From: Azospirillum sp. TSO35-2 | GTDB lineage: Bacteria > Pseudomonadota > Alphaproteobacteria > Azospirillales > Azospirillaceae | Reading direction: 5' to 3' | NCBI RefSeq assembly: GCF_003116095.1 | Contig: NZ_LGRA01000008.1 | Span: forward strand, 76,077 to 140,076 | Length of the DNA stretch: 64,000 nucleotides | In this document: positions 16,912-26,026 of the stretch, piece after piece | Layout: every line of letters begins with the position of its first letter | How positions within the stretch are numbered: the stretch's first letter is position 1 | The notes under the pieces: generated by a model | What the model saw: the letters and a program-made list of their open reading frames with translations, nothing else | What the model was told of the DNA's origin: nothing | Databases searched by the model: none | Program-made: the position numbers and the translations under genes

Positions 16912-18756
16912 ATGAGACCGTCCGATCACGCGTTTCCCCGACCTTCCGTCCAACCGGCCATGCCGCAGCCCCCCTCCGCACGGCGCCGGGTTCCGGCGAT
17001 GGTGACGGCGACGCTGGCTGCGCTCGGCGGGGCGGTGGTGTTCTGGGTGGCGGCGATGGGCCCGCTGCGGGGCGCCGCGCCCTGGATCGCAGCCACCGTG
17101 GGCGGGATGGCGGCGGCGGCGGCGCTGCTGGCCTGGACCTGCCGGCGCCGGGTGGCCGGTCCGGATGCGGCGGTACGGGATACGGGACCACAGGGCACTC
17201 TGGCATCGGAGGCATGGATGCTCCAGCCGAACAGCGGGGATGCGGCGACCGGTGACGTGGCGGCGGCCCTGCGCGCCGCCTTCGACGCGGCGGCGGAGCC
17301 GATGATCCGGATCGGCCGCGACGGCCGGGTGCTCGACGCCAACCAGGCGGCGCAGATGCTGCTGGGGCCGGCCTCGGCGCCGGGGGCGGCGTGGGACGGC
17401 ACGGCGGAGGCGACCGTCCCCTGGCCCGCCTGGATGACGCCGGAGCGGCGGCCCCTGGCCGACGGCGGCGCGTTGGTCGTCGGCCGCCATCACACCGCCG
17501 AACGCCTGCGCGCCCAGCAGATCGAGGCGATGGACGCCCGCGCCGAACTGGCCGGCGCCATCGTCCATGACATGAACAACGCCCTGGGCGCGGTCGCCGG
17601 CTATGCCGACTTCCTGGTCACCGACCTGCCGACCTGTCTGCCGCCCGGCGCGCCCCAGGCCGATTACGCCGTTCGCATCGTCAACGCGGTCGACCGCAGC
17701 CGGACCGCGCTGCGCCGTTTGATGAGCGCCGCCCGCCTCGACCCGCTCGACCTGCGCCCTGACCGGGCCGCCCGCGTGCTGTCCAGCACCGCGGCCCTGC
17801 TGCACACCGCTCCGGCGATTCCGGCAAGCCTGTCGATCCGTGACGAGCCGGGCGCGCCGGACGTGATCTGCGACACCGGCCTGCTGGCGCGCACCCTGGC
17901 CGGGCTGGCGCTCGACCTGACCGACGCCGCCGGACGGGCGCCGGAGGCGCGGCTGTGCCTGCGCGTCGCGGCCTGGAACGGGGAGTGCGGCCCGGCCGCC
18001 GCCGCCGATGCCGACGTCGACGCCGCCGCCATCCGGGCGGGCTGGCGCGTGCGCACGCTGCTGGCGCCGCGACCCGGTCTGCACGCGCTGTTCGAATTGC
18101 GGATCGACGGGCCGCCGCTGGCCGACGAGGTGCTGTTCGCCCTGGTCGACCCGCTGCTGTCCGCCCGTGCCCGCGCCCGCCGGGGGGGCGACCGGGCGCG
18201 GGGCGATGCCGACGCGGTGCCCGCCGCGCTGCTGGTCGCCCGCCGCCACGACGGCGGTCTCGAGCTGCGCACCCACCCGGCGGAGGGGACGGTGGTCCGC
18301 ATCCACATCCCCGGCGTGCCGTCGGCGCTGCCGTCCCCACGCCCCGTTCCCGCCGTGCCGGACCGTTCCGTCCGCGCCGCGCCGGTCATCCAGGTGCTGG
18401 TGGTCGACCGTGACCCCGCGGCCGGCGACCGGCTCCAGAGCGGACTGGAGCGCCAGGGCTGCGAGGTGTCGGTGTGCGACGACGCCGGGGATGCGCTGGA
18501 GATCGTCGCCGACGAACCCGCCTTCTTCGATGTGGTCGTCGTCGGGCCCGGCCTCGGCGCGTCGTCGGTCGGACGGACGCTGGTCGCCCGCCTGAAGGCG
18601 CTGCGGCCCGACCTGCCCTGCGTGCTCTACGGCGCCGGGCCGGCCGACCTGACGCTGCCGCCGCCGGTCGACCTGCCGCGGCTGGCGCGGGGGGTGGCGG
18701 CGCTCGCGGCCGGTCATCCCGCGGTCGGGCCAGTCGTCGGCGAAGACCGGGCATGA
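16912..18756 (+). CDS. Degenerate histidine kinase-like protein with pseudo-receiver
   Basis: A 614-residue membrane protein. Two transmembrane segments near residues 25-75 are followed by a PAS-like stretch ('AAAEPMIRIGRDGRVLDANQ'). A dimerisation helix keeps its His ('AGAIVHDMNNALGAVAGYADF'), but the ATPase part lacks a recognisable N-box and the usual D-x-G motif. The C-terminal receiver begins 'IQVLVVDRDPAAGDR', yet its phospho-acceptor strand reads 'FFDVVVVGPGLGASS' with no Asp. It may therefore act as a scaffold or phosphotransfer partner rather than a kinase. Its stop overlaps the start of the hybrid kinase gene, so the two are translated together. Confidence 0.75.
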   Translation: MRPSDHAFPRPSVQPAMPQPPSARRRVPAMVTATLAALGGAVVFWVAAMGPLRGAAPWIAATVGGMAAAAALLAWTCRRRVAGPDAAVRDTGPQGTLASEAWMLQPNSGDAATGDVAAALRAAFDAAAEPMIRIGRDGRVLDANQAAQMLLGPASAPGAAWDGTAEATVPWPAWMTPERRPLADGGALVVGRHHTAERLRAQQIEAMDARAELAGAIVHDMNNALGAVAGYADFLVTDLPTCLPPGAPQADYAVRIVNAVDRSRTALRRLMSAARLDPLDLRPDRAARVLSSTAALLHTAPAIPASLSIRDEPGAPDVICDTGLLARTLAGLALDLTDAAGRAPEARLCLRVAAWNGECGPAAAADADVDAAAIRAGWRVRTLLAPRPGLHALFELRIDGPPLADEVLFALVDPLLSARARARRGGDRARGDADAVPAALLVARRHDGGLELRTHPAEGTVVRIHIPGVPSALPSPRPVPAVPDRSVRAAPVIQVLVVDRDPAAGDRLQSGLERQGCEVSVCDDAGDALEIVADEPAFFDVVVVGPGLGASSVGRTLVARLKALRPDLPCVLYGAGPADLTLPPPVDLPRLARGVAALAAGHPAVGPVVGEDRA

Positions 18757-21700
18757 TGGGGCAACGGCTTCAGCAGCACGGGTTCGTGGTCGCCGTCTGG
18801 GCGGCGACCCTGGTGATGGCGGCCGGCCTGTGGGTGGTGGCGCTGATGCTCGCCCGCTACGACGAGGCGGAGGCGATGGCCCGGGCCGAGCGCGACGGCG
18901 GCAATCTTGCCCGCGTCGTGGCCGAACAGGCGACGCGGGCGATCGCCGAAGCCGACCAGGTCATGCTGTTCCTGATCGACGACTTCCACGAGCATGGCGA
19001 CGTCTGGGGGAGCGGTGCGCCCCGCCAGTTGCGCCAGGCGGTGGAGCGGTCGAGCATCCTGATCCAGCTCGGGGTGATCGACGAGCATGGCGACCTTGTC
19101 CGCACCAGCGTGGAAGACGCGCCGACCCGTGTCCATCTCGCCGACCGCGACCATTTCCGTGTCCATGCGAACAACCCGAACGCCGGGCTGTTCATCGGCA
19201 AGCCGGTGTTCGGCCGGGCTTCGGGCAAATGGTCGGTCCAGCTGACCCGCCGCATCAACGACAGCGCCGGCCGCTTCGCCGGCGTGCTGGTCGCGTCGAT
19301 GGATCCCTTCTATTTCAGCCGCTCGCTGGAGCAGCTCGACGTCGGCCCCAACGGCGCGGTGGCGATCATCGGCACCGACGGCATCCTGCGCGCCCGGTCG
19401 CTGATGAACGACCGCATCGTCGGGCGCGACATCGGCGAATCGCCGACCCTGCTGATGGCGCGCCGGCAACCGACCGGGTTCCTGCGTGCCACCAGCGTCA
19501 TCGACGGCATTCCGCGCCTGCAATCCTTCCGCACCTTGCCCGACTACCCGCTGATCGTGACCGCCGCCTTCGACGAGGGGGCCTTTCTGAGCGACACGCG
19601 GCGACGGCAGCGGATCTACCTGCTGGGAGCGGCGGCCTGCAGCTTCGGCCTGGCCGGGCTTGCCCTGCTGGCGACGCGGCAGACGGCGCGGCTGACCGCG
19701 CTGGCCTGGCGGCTGGCCCTGAACGAGGAGCGGTTCCGCGACCAGGCGGAGACCGCGTCCGACTGGTTCTGGGAGATGGACGCCGACCTGCGCTTCTCCC
19801 AGCTGGTCGGGCCGCTGGTGCCGCACATCGCCGACGGCGCCCTGCCGATCGGGATGCGGCGCGAGGACGTCGCGTTGCGCGAGCCGGGCGACGCCGCGAA
19901 ATGGGACGAGCACCGCCGCATCATGGAACGGCGGGAGCCGTTCCGCAATTTCCGCTACCGGGTGATGACCGCCGCGGGCCTGCGCTATTTCAGCGTCAGC
20001 GGCCGCCCGATCTTCGACCAGCGCGGCGCCTTCCGCGGCTATCGCGGCTCCGCCACCGACATCACCGAACGCGAGGTGGCGGCCAACCGGCTGGCGTCCA
20101 GCGAATCGCGCTACCGCGCGATGTTCGAGGCGGTGGGCCAGCCGATCGTCACCATCGACGAGAACGGCACGCTCGACACCTTCAACCGGGCGGCGGAGCG
20201 GCTGTTCGGCTACAGCGCCGCCGAGGTGGTCGGCGGACCGATGACCCGGCTGATGCCGACGGTGGTCGGCGCGGTCCATGACGGGCTGCTGGCGACCTAC
20301 CGCGGCAGCGGCCGCGACACGCCGCGGTCGGAGGTGCGGGAGTTGACCGGCCGCCGCAAGGACGGCAGCGAGTTCCCGCTGGAGGCGACGCTGGCCGGCT
20401 GGCGCGAGGGTGAGCGCCGCTACGTCACCGGCGCGTTGCGCGACGTCACCGCCCAGCGCGAGATCGAGGCCAGCCTGCGCCGCGCCAAGGAGGCGGCCGA
20501 CCAGGCCAACCGCGCCAAGGGCGAGTTCCTGGCGACGATGAGCCACGAAATCCGCACCCCGATGAACGGCGTCCTGGGCGCCCTGGCGCTGGTCGACGGA
20601 CCGAACCTGGACGACGAGCAGCGCCAGTTGCTGGACGTTGCCAAACGGTCCGGCAACGCGCTGCTGCAGATCATCGACGACATCTTGGACCTGTCCAAGC
20701 TGGAGGCCGGCAAGGCGGAGGTCGAGCCGGTGGATTTCGAACTGCGCGCCATGCTGAGCGACTGCGTCGACCTGCTGGAGCCGACCGCCGGCGGACGCGG
20801 GCTGATCCTGACGCACGAGGTGGCGCCGGTGGTGCCGGAGCGCGTGCGCGCCGACCTGCGGCGCATCCGGCAGGTGCTGGTCAACCTGATCGGCAACGCG
20901 GTGAAGTTCACCCACCGCGGCGGCGTCGCCCTGCGGGTGGGGCTGGAGGAGCGGCCGGACGCCGGCGCGTTCTTCCTGCGGTTCGAGGTCGCCGACACCG
21001 GCATCGGCATTCCGGACGAGGTGCAGCCGATCCTGTTCCGCCGCTTCACCCAGGGCGACAGCTCCACCACCCGGCGCTTCGGCGGCACCGGGCTGGGGCT
21101 GGCGATCAGCCGGGAACTGGTGACCCTGATGGGCGGGCGGATCGGCGTCGTCAGCGCCGAGGGCAAGGGCAGCACCTTCTGGTTCACCGTGCGCTGCGAG
21201 GCCGCCGCCGCGGCCGCGGGCGGTGTCGAACCGGCGCCTTGCGCGCCCGCCGCCCTGGCGGCGTCTGCCGGAAACGAGCCGGCGACCGGCCTCAACGTCC
21301 TGGTGGCCGAGGACAACGAGATCAATCGCGACATCGTGGTGACGATGCTGCGCCGTGCCGGGCACCGGGTCACGGCGGTGGAGGACGGGTTGCAGGCGGT
21401 GCGGCTGGTCGGTGAGACCCGCTTCGACGTCGTGCTGATGGATGTGCAGATGCCGGTGATGGACGGCGTGACCGCCACCCGCCACATCCGCGCCATGGCG
21501 GGGGATGCCGCGTTCCTGCCCATCATCGCGCTGACCGGCAACGTCATGCCCGGCCACCGCGCCGAATATCTCGCCGCCGGCATGACCGCCTACCTGACCA
21601 AGCCGATCGTGTCGGCCGACCTGCACGAAACCCTGGCGGCCGTGGTCGGGACCAGGAATGGGGCCAACAATGGGCCCGACAATGGGCCGGACAATGGGGA

Positions 21701-22193
21701 TGCGGGCGGTGCCGAGCCCGCGGGGCCGTCCCGGACCGCGCCCGGCGGGCCGGCCGGGACCGGCGACGACGGCTGGCGGGCGACGCCGCTGCTCGACCGC
21801 GTCCAGGCCGATGCGCTGCGCGCCGTGATCGGCGGCGGCGTGTGGGAACAGACGGTCGCCGCCTTCCAGCGCACCGTGCGCGACAGCGTCGTCGCCATCC
21901 GGTCCGATGTCCGTGCCTCCGCCGGGATGCCGGGCCGGTCGGCCGGTTTCGGCCAGGCCCCGGTCCCGCTGGCCCGTCTGGCCCACACCCTGAAGGGAAC
22001 GGCGGCCAACGTCGGCGCGGCGCGGCTCAGCCGGCTGGCGGCGCTGTTCGAACAGCGGGCGCTGGCATCGGAGGATTGGCGGGCCGGGGAGGAGCTGTGC
22101 GATGCGCTGGAAGAGACGGCCTACGCCACCATCGACGCCCTGGCCGCCCTCGCCGAGCCGGCGGAGGCCGGCGCCGGGAACGGGGCGGCGTGA
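18753..22193 (+). CDS. Hybrid histidine kinase with two PAS domains, receiver and HPt
   Basis: A 1146-residue inner-membrane sensor. A transmembrane segment ('FVVAVWAATLVMAAGLWVVA'), a periplasmic dCache-like domain with 'HLADRDHFRVHANNPNAG', a second transmembrane segment and two PAS/PAC units precede the kinase. The H-box is 'MSHEIRTPMNGVLG', the N-box 'LVNLIGNAVKFT', then 'VADTGIGIPDEV' and 'FGGTGLGLAISREL'. The receiver has Asp in 'VVLMDVQMPVMDG'. After a repetitive NGP/DNG linker, an HPt domain carries 'LARLAHTLKGTAANVGA'. This is a complete BarA/ArcB-type relay in one chain. It starts inside the stop codon of the degenerate kinase. The final output regulator is not fixed; the nearby LuxR-type protein is a candidate. 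Confidence 0.93.
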   Translation: MMGQRLQQHGFVVAVWAATLVMAAGLWVVALMLARYDEAEAMARAERDGGNLARVVAEQATRAIAEADQVMLFLIDDFHEHGDVWGSGAPRQLRQAVERSSILIQLGVIDEHGDLVRTSVEDAPTRVHLADRDHFRVHANNPNAGLFIGKPVFGRASGKWSVQLTRRINDSAGRFAGVLVASMDPFYFSRSLEQLDVGPNGAVAIIGTDGILRARSLMNDRIVGRDIGESPTLLMARRQPTGFLRATSVIDGIPRLQSFRTLPDYPLIVTAAFDEGAFLSDTRRRQRIYLLGAAACSFGLAGLALLATRQTARLTALAWRLALNEERFRDQAETASDWFWEMDADLRFSQLVGPLVPHIADGALPIGMRREDVALREPGDAAKWDEHRRIMERREPFRNFRYRVMTAAGLRYFSVSGRPIFDQRGAFRGYRGSATDITEREVAANRLASSESRYRAMFEAVGQPIVTIDENGTLDTFNRAAERLFGYSAAEVVGGPMTRLMPTVVGAVHDGLLATYRGSGRDTPRSEVRELTGRRKDGSEFPLEATLAGWREGERRYVTGALRDVTAQREIEASLRRAKEAADQANRAKGEFLATMSHEIRTPMNGVLGALALVDGPNLDDEQRQLLDVAKRSGNALLQIIDDILDLSKLEAGKAEVEPVDFELRAMLSDCVDLLEPTAGGRGLILTHEVAPVVPERVRADLRRIRQVLVNLIGNAVKFTHRGGVALRVGLEERPDAGAFFLRFEVADTGIGIPDEVQPILFRRFTQGDSSTTRRFGGTGLGLAISRELVTLMGGRIGVVSAEGKGSTFWFTVRCEAAAAAAGGVEPAPCAPAALAASAGNEPATGLNVLVAEDNEINRDIVVTMLRRAGHRVTAVEDGLQAVRLVGETRFDVVLMDVQMPVMDGVTATRHIRAMAGDAAFLPIIALTGNVMPGHRAEYLAAGMTAYLTKPIVSADLHETLAAVVGTRNGANNGPDNGPDNGDAGGAEPAGPSRTAPGGPAGTGDDGWRATPLLDRVQADALRAVIGGGVWEQTVAAFQRTVRDSVVAIRSDVRASAGMPGRSAGFGQAPVPLARLAHTLKGTAANVGAARLSRLAALFEQRALASEDWRAGEELCDALEETAYATIDALAALAEPAEAGAGNGAA

Positions 22194-22395
22194 AGGCGGT
22201 CTGCCGAGCGCTTGAAGTATTCGTTTGTTTCGCCAAGTCTTCTCATAAATTTTCCGACAGCAGTTGGGCGTGAGGTGCGGCGTTTTGCGCAGGACTTCGC
22301 CTTTCCCGTGACGATCCACTCTGACACCTTTATTATGATTATAGATAAATACGATTGAAAATCGTTCACACTCTTAAGCGATCAAGCGTCCAATC

Positions 22396-24465
22396 ATGAT
22401 CACTGCCGGCAACATTCTTCACGCCATCTCGATCCGTGCGAAGGTCGTCGCGGTCGCGCTGTTCGTCTTTGCCGCGGTCGGCCTGTCCTCGGTCCTCACC
22501 ATGCGCGACATGGACCGCCAGAGCGCGCATCTGGCCGAGGTCCAGCGCGAGACCGGCGACGTGGTCGGCCGGGTCGTCCCGCTGGTGTCGCTGGTGGCGG
22601 AGATCCGCTACGACGTCGCGCAGACCCAGCAATGGCTGACCGACATATCGGCCACGCGCGGCCTGGACGGGATGAACGACGGTCCGGAAAAGGCCGCCGG
22701 CTACGCCCGCCGCTTCGACGAGCACACCGCCGCCGCCATCGGGCTCGCCCGCGACCTTGGACTGCCCCGGGTGGTTGCCGAGATCGAGAACGTGCGGAAG
22801 TCGTTCGGCCCCTTCTACGAGTTGGGGCGGCGGATGGCGCAGGCCTATGTCGACGGCGGGCCGGCGGCCGGCAACCGGATCATGGGCCAGTTCGACGGCG
22901 TCGCCGACACCATGGGCGACAGCCTGGAGACGCTGGGCGCCAGCGTCGTCGGCATCAGCGGCGACCAGTTGAAGGCGCTGACCGCCGGCATCGACATGGT
23001 ACGGGCGACCACCACCGGGCTGCGCTTCACCCTGATCGGCGCCGGGCTGATCATCGCCCTGATGGCGGCGGCCTGCGTCGTCTTCCTGGAGGGGGCGGTG
23101 ATCCGGCCGGTGGCGCGGCTGCGCCGGGTGATGGTGGCGCTGGCCGGCGGCACGCTGGACGTCGATGTCGGGCTGGAGAACCGGCACGACGAGATCGGCA
23201 GCATGGCCGACAACGTCCGCGTCTTCCAGCAGAGCGCGCAGGAGAACGCCCGCCTGCGCGCCGCGCAGGAGGAAACCCGCCGGCGTGGCGAGGAGGAGCG
23301 GCGCCAGGCCCTGGAGGCGATGGCGGACAAGGTGGAGCAGGAGACAGCCGTCGCCGTCGACCGCGTCGCCGAGCGCACCGCGCGCATGAGCAGCAACGCC
23401 GGCGCCATGGCCGAATCGGCGCTTCAGGTCAGCGGCAACGCCCAGAACGTCGCCGTCGCCGCCCAGCAGGCGCTGAGCACCGCCGAGGCCGTGGCCTCCG
23501 CGACGGAGGAGCTGTCGGCCTCCATCGGCGACATCGGCCTGCAGGTGTCCAACTCCACCCAGGTCACCGGCCGTGCGGTCGAACGGGCGGGCGTCGCCCG
23601 CACCACCATCGAGCAGTTGTCGGCCTCGGTGGAGCGCATCGGCGCCGTCGCCCGGCTGATCGGCGACATCGCCAGCCAGACCAACCTGCTGGCGCTGAAC
23701 GCCACGATCGAGGCGGCGCGGGCCGGCGAGGCCGGGCGCGGTTTCGCCGTCGTCGCGCAGGAGGTGAAGAACCTCGCCAGCCAGACCGCGCGTTCCACCG
23801 AGGAGATCGGCTCGCTGATCGCCGAGGTCGAGGCGGTGACGGAGTCCGCCGTCGGCGCCGTGGCCGAGGTGTCGGACACCATTCACGAGGTGGCGACCAT
23901 CTCCTCCTCCATCGCCGCGGCGGTGGAGCAACAGTCGGCGGCGACGCAGGACATCGCCCGTTCGGTCGCCCAGACCAGCGCGGCGGCCAAGGAGGTGTCG
24001 GTGCGCATCGGCCGCGTCTCGGCCGAAGCCGACGCCACCCAGAGCCGCGCCGGCGAGGTGCGGACGGTGGCCGACGACGTGGCGGGCGGCATCGACACGC
24101 TGCGCAACATGCTGGTCCGCGTGGTCCGCACCGCCACCAGCGACGTCGACCGCCGGCGGCGGCCGCGCTTCGCCGTGACGCTGGGCTGTTCCGTCGAACC
24201 GCCGGGCGGGCGTCCGGTCCGCGCCACCGTGTGCAACCTGTCGTCCGGCGGCGCCATGCTGACCGGTGCGCCCGACGGCCGGCCCGGCGCGCCGCTGGTG
24301 CTGCGCATCGACGGCTCTTCCCGCCCGCTGACCGCGCGCATCAAGTCGAGCGAGCACGGCCGCCAGCATCTGCGGTTCGAGTTGAGCGAGGCCGACCAGG
24401 AGGCGTTCGACCGCGACCTCGCCCACCTGACGCGCGGCCTGACGCCGATGGAAGCGGCTGCGTAG
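22396..24465 (+). CDS. Methyl-accepting chemotaxis protein with C-terminal PilZ domain
   Basis: A 689-residue chemoreceptor. A first transmembrane segment ('[20 protein letters not shown]'), a helical periplasmic sensor of about 180 residues, a second transmembrane segment and a HAMP domain precede the signalling hairpin, whose tip is '[20 protein letters not shown]'. The last 110 residues form a PilZ domain: '[14 protein letters not shown]' carries the arginine motif and '[10 protein letters not shown]' the [DN]-x-S-x-x-G motif, so c-di-GMP binding is likely. Tlp1 of Azospirillum brasilense is a known receptor of this design. The 200-bp upstream region is clearly AT-rich, as a promoter would be. 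It has no pentapeptide tail for CheR/CheB. Confidence 0.94.
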   Translation: MITAGNILHAISIRAKVVAVALFVFAAVGLSSVLTMRDMDRQSAHLAEVQRETGDVVGRVVPLVSLVAEIRYDVAQTQQWLTDISATRGLDGMNDGPEKAAGYARRFDEHTAAAIGLARDLGLPRVVAEIENVRKSFGPFYELGRRMAQAYVDGGPAAGNRIMGQFDGVADTMGDSLETLGASVVGISGDQLKALTAGIDMVRATTTGLRFTLIGAGLIIALMAAACVVFLEGAVIRPVARLRRVMVALAGGTLDVDVGLENRHDEIGSMADNVRVFQQSAQENARLRAAQEETRRRGEEERRQALEAMADKVEQETAVAVDRVAERTARMSSNAGAMAESALQVSGNAQNVAVAAQQALSTAEAVASATEELSASIGDIGLQVSNSTQVTGRAVERAGVARTTIEQLSASVERIGAVARLIGDIASQTNLLALNATIEAARAGEAGRGFAVVAQEVKNLASQTARSTEEIGSLIAEVEAVTESAVGAVAEVSDTIHEVATISSSIAAAVEQQSAATQDIARSVAQTSAAAKEVSVRIGRVSAEADATQSRAGEVRTVADDVAGGIDTLRNMLVRVVRTATSDVDRRRRPRFAVTLGCSVEPPGGRPVRATVCNLSSGGAMLTGAPDGRPGAPLVLRIDGSSRPLTARIKSSEHGRQHLRFELSEADQEAFDRDLAHLTRGLTPMEAAA

Positions 24466-24487
24466 GGCCGGGTAGGGTCGCGGTTTC

Positions 24488-25198
24488 CTACAGCCCGATG
24501 AAGGGCTGCATCAGCCGGCCCATCAGGCCGGTGAAGCGCAGCGGGGCGTCGGTGGCGATCAGGCAGACGCAGTCGCGGTGGCTGTCGGCGATCGGCTGGT
24601 GGCGGGTGTCACCGTCGACCTCGGCGAGGTCGCCCGGGCCGTAGCGCCCCAGCTCGTCGGCGAAATGGCCGCTCAGCACCAACGTCAGCTCCACCCCGCC
24701 ATGCCCGTGGTGGGGCAGGGCGGTGCCCGGCGCGATGCGCAGCAGTTGCGCCGCGCCGCCCGACGCGGTGCGCGGCAGCAGTTCCACCCGGCGTACGCCG
24801 GGGGCCAGCCGCTGCCACGCCAACCCCTCCAGCGACGGCACATAGGGGCGCAGCGGCGCCGGCAGCGCCGGGTCGCGCCCGCTCGCCGCCGGGCGGGGAG
24901 GGGTGGCGGTGGCGCTCTCGCGGTCGAGGCGGGCCAGCGTGCCGGCCAGCGTCAGGCCGTCGAGCGGGGCGGGCGGCAGGTCGTCGAGCAGGACGCCGCC
25001 CACCGCCTCCACCCCGGCCAGCGTGGCGCGGCAGTCCGGGCAGCGGGCGAGGTGCAGCGCCACCGCCAGCGACAGCCCCTCGCCCAGGCTGCCGGAACCA
25101 TAGGCGACCAGCAGCGCGTCGCTGGGGTGGTGGTTCGGCCGGGCGGTCCGCCAACTGGTCCAGCCGGCGGTCGGTGATGGGGCGTTGCGGGCGGTCAT
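24488..25198 (-). CDS. chrR: Anti-sigma factor of the ChrR family
   Basis: A 236-residue zinc-binding anti-sigma factor that holds the adjacent sigma factor inactive and releases it under singlet oxygen or similar stress in relatives. The N-terminal anti-sigma domain has His in 'NHHPSDALLVAYGSGSL' and the ligand set 'HLARCPDC' (H49, C53, C56). The C-terminal half is a cupin with 'ALPHHGHGGVELTLVLSGHF' and a later His in 'DGDTRHQPIADSH'. Its start overlaps the rpoE stop (ATGA), the usual coupling of sigma and anti-sigma genes. The C-terminus faces the chemoreceptor gene, convergently. Confidence 0.94.
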   Translation of the reverse strand: MTARNAPSPTAGWTSWRTARPNHHPSDALLVAYGSGSLGEGLSLAVALHLARCPDCRATLAGVEAVGGVLLDDLPPAPLDGLTLAGTLARLDRESATATPPRPAASGRDPALPAPLRPYVPSLEGLAWQRLAPGVRRVELLPRTASGGAAQLLRIAPGTALPHHGHGGVELTLVLSGHFADELGRYGPGDLAEVDGDTRHQPIADSHRDCVCLIATDAPLRFTGLMGRLMQPFIGL

Positions 25199-25833
25199 CG
25201 GTCGTCGTCTCCCAGCGCCTTGCGGATCTTGGCCATGGCCAGACGCAGGCGCGATTTCACGGTGCCCAGCGGCACGTCCAGCCGTTCGGCGATGGCCGGG
25301 TGGGCGAGGTCGGCGAAGAAGGACAGCCGGACCACCTCCGCCTGTTCCGGCGTCAGCGTCGCCAGCGCGCCGCGCAGGCGGCGGGCGCGGCGGTCGCCGT
25401 CCAGCAGGTCGTCGGCACGGGGCCGTTCGTCCTCATGCTCCAGCAGCTCGTCGTCCGACACCTCGGGATGGCGTTCGCGGCGCAACGCGTCGATGCGCAG
25501 GTTGCGGGCGATGGTGAACACCCAGCTCGCCGGCTCCGCCCGCGCCGGGTCGTAGAGCGACGCCTTGCGCCACACCGTCAGCAGGGTGTCCTGCGCCAGA
25601 TCCTCCGCCTTCTGCGCCGGCATGCCGAGCTTCAGCATGTAGGCCTTCACCCGCGGGGCGAAATGGGCGAACAGCCGGGCGAAGGCCGCCCGGTCGCCGG
25701 CCGCCGCCACCGCGACCAGATCGGCCGCCAAGCCGGCCGCCAAATCGGCAGCCGGTTCGGTGCCCGGCGCGCGGGCCCCGCCGGGGTCCGGGTCGGCGGT
25801 CGGTGACAGCACGGAGGCGAGTGAGGCGATCAT
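25195..25833 (-). CDS. rpoE: ECF sigma factor paired with ChrR
   Basis: A 212-residue group IV sigma factor. Region 2 is 'LFAHFAPRVKAYMLKLGM' with 'AEDLAQDTLLTVWRKA' and 'WVFTIARNLRIDALRR'. Region 4 is 'LTPEQAEVVRLSFFADLAHP' then 'LDVPLGTVKSRLRLAMAKIR'. An Ala/Asp-rich N-terminal tail of about 40 residues precedes region 2. The start ATG 25833 lies only 6 bases past the -10 of its own predicted promoter, so the mRNA may be leaderless; the next candidate, GTG 25812, would give a short leader. The predicted promoters near it match one another, which implies autoregulation. Confidence 0.94.
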   Translation of the reverse strand: MIASLASVLSPTADPDPGGARAPGTEPAADLAAGLAADLVAVAAAGDRAAFARLFAHFAPRVKAYMLKLGMPAQKAEDLAQDTLLTVWRKASLYDPARAEPASWVFTIARNLRIDALRRERHPEVSDDELLEHEDERPRADDLLDGDRRARRLRGALATLTPEQAEVVRLSFFADLAHPAIAERLDVPLGTVKSRLRLAMAKIRKALGDDDR

Positions 25834-25839
25834 GGCCGC

Positions 25840-25867
25840 AGTACGGCGGCTCCGACGCGTCGGATCA
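25840..25867 (-). promoter_or_regulatory. Predicted RpoE-type promoter of rpoE-chrR
   Basis: On the minus strand the -35 TGATCC (25867-25862) is followed by exactly 16 bases and CGTACT (25845-25840). The same TGATCC-N16-CGTA layout appears in front of two other transcription units nearby. TGATCC is the known -35 of ChrR-linked RpoE in Rhodobacter. Confidence 0.82.
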
Positions 25868-25936
25868 CTCCCCGCAGCGGCTTTTCGCCGGCTTTTCGGC
25901 CGCATCGCCCAAAATTGCGAAAGCGTGACCTGGGCG

Positions 25937-25964
25937 TGATCCGGCGGCGGTGCGTCGGCGTATT
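25937..25964 (+). promoter_or_regulatory. Predicted RpoE-type promoter of the FAD/DUF1365/methyltransferase operon
   Basis: TGATCC (25937-25942), 16 bases, then CGTATT (25959-25964). It faces away from the rpoE promoter and would start transcription near 25971, leaving a leader of about 55 bases before ATG 26027. Confidence 0.82.
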
Positions 25965-26026
25965 GGGTGCACAACCTGGACACACAGTTCAGGCACGATC
26001 CCCCAAGACCCGGATAGGGCCGCCCC

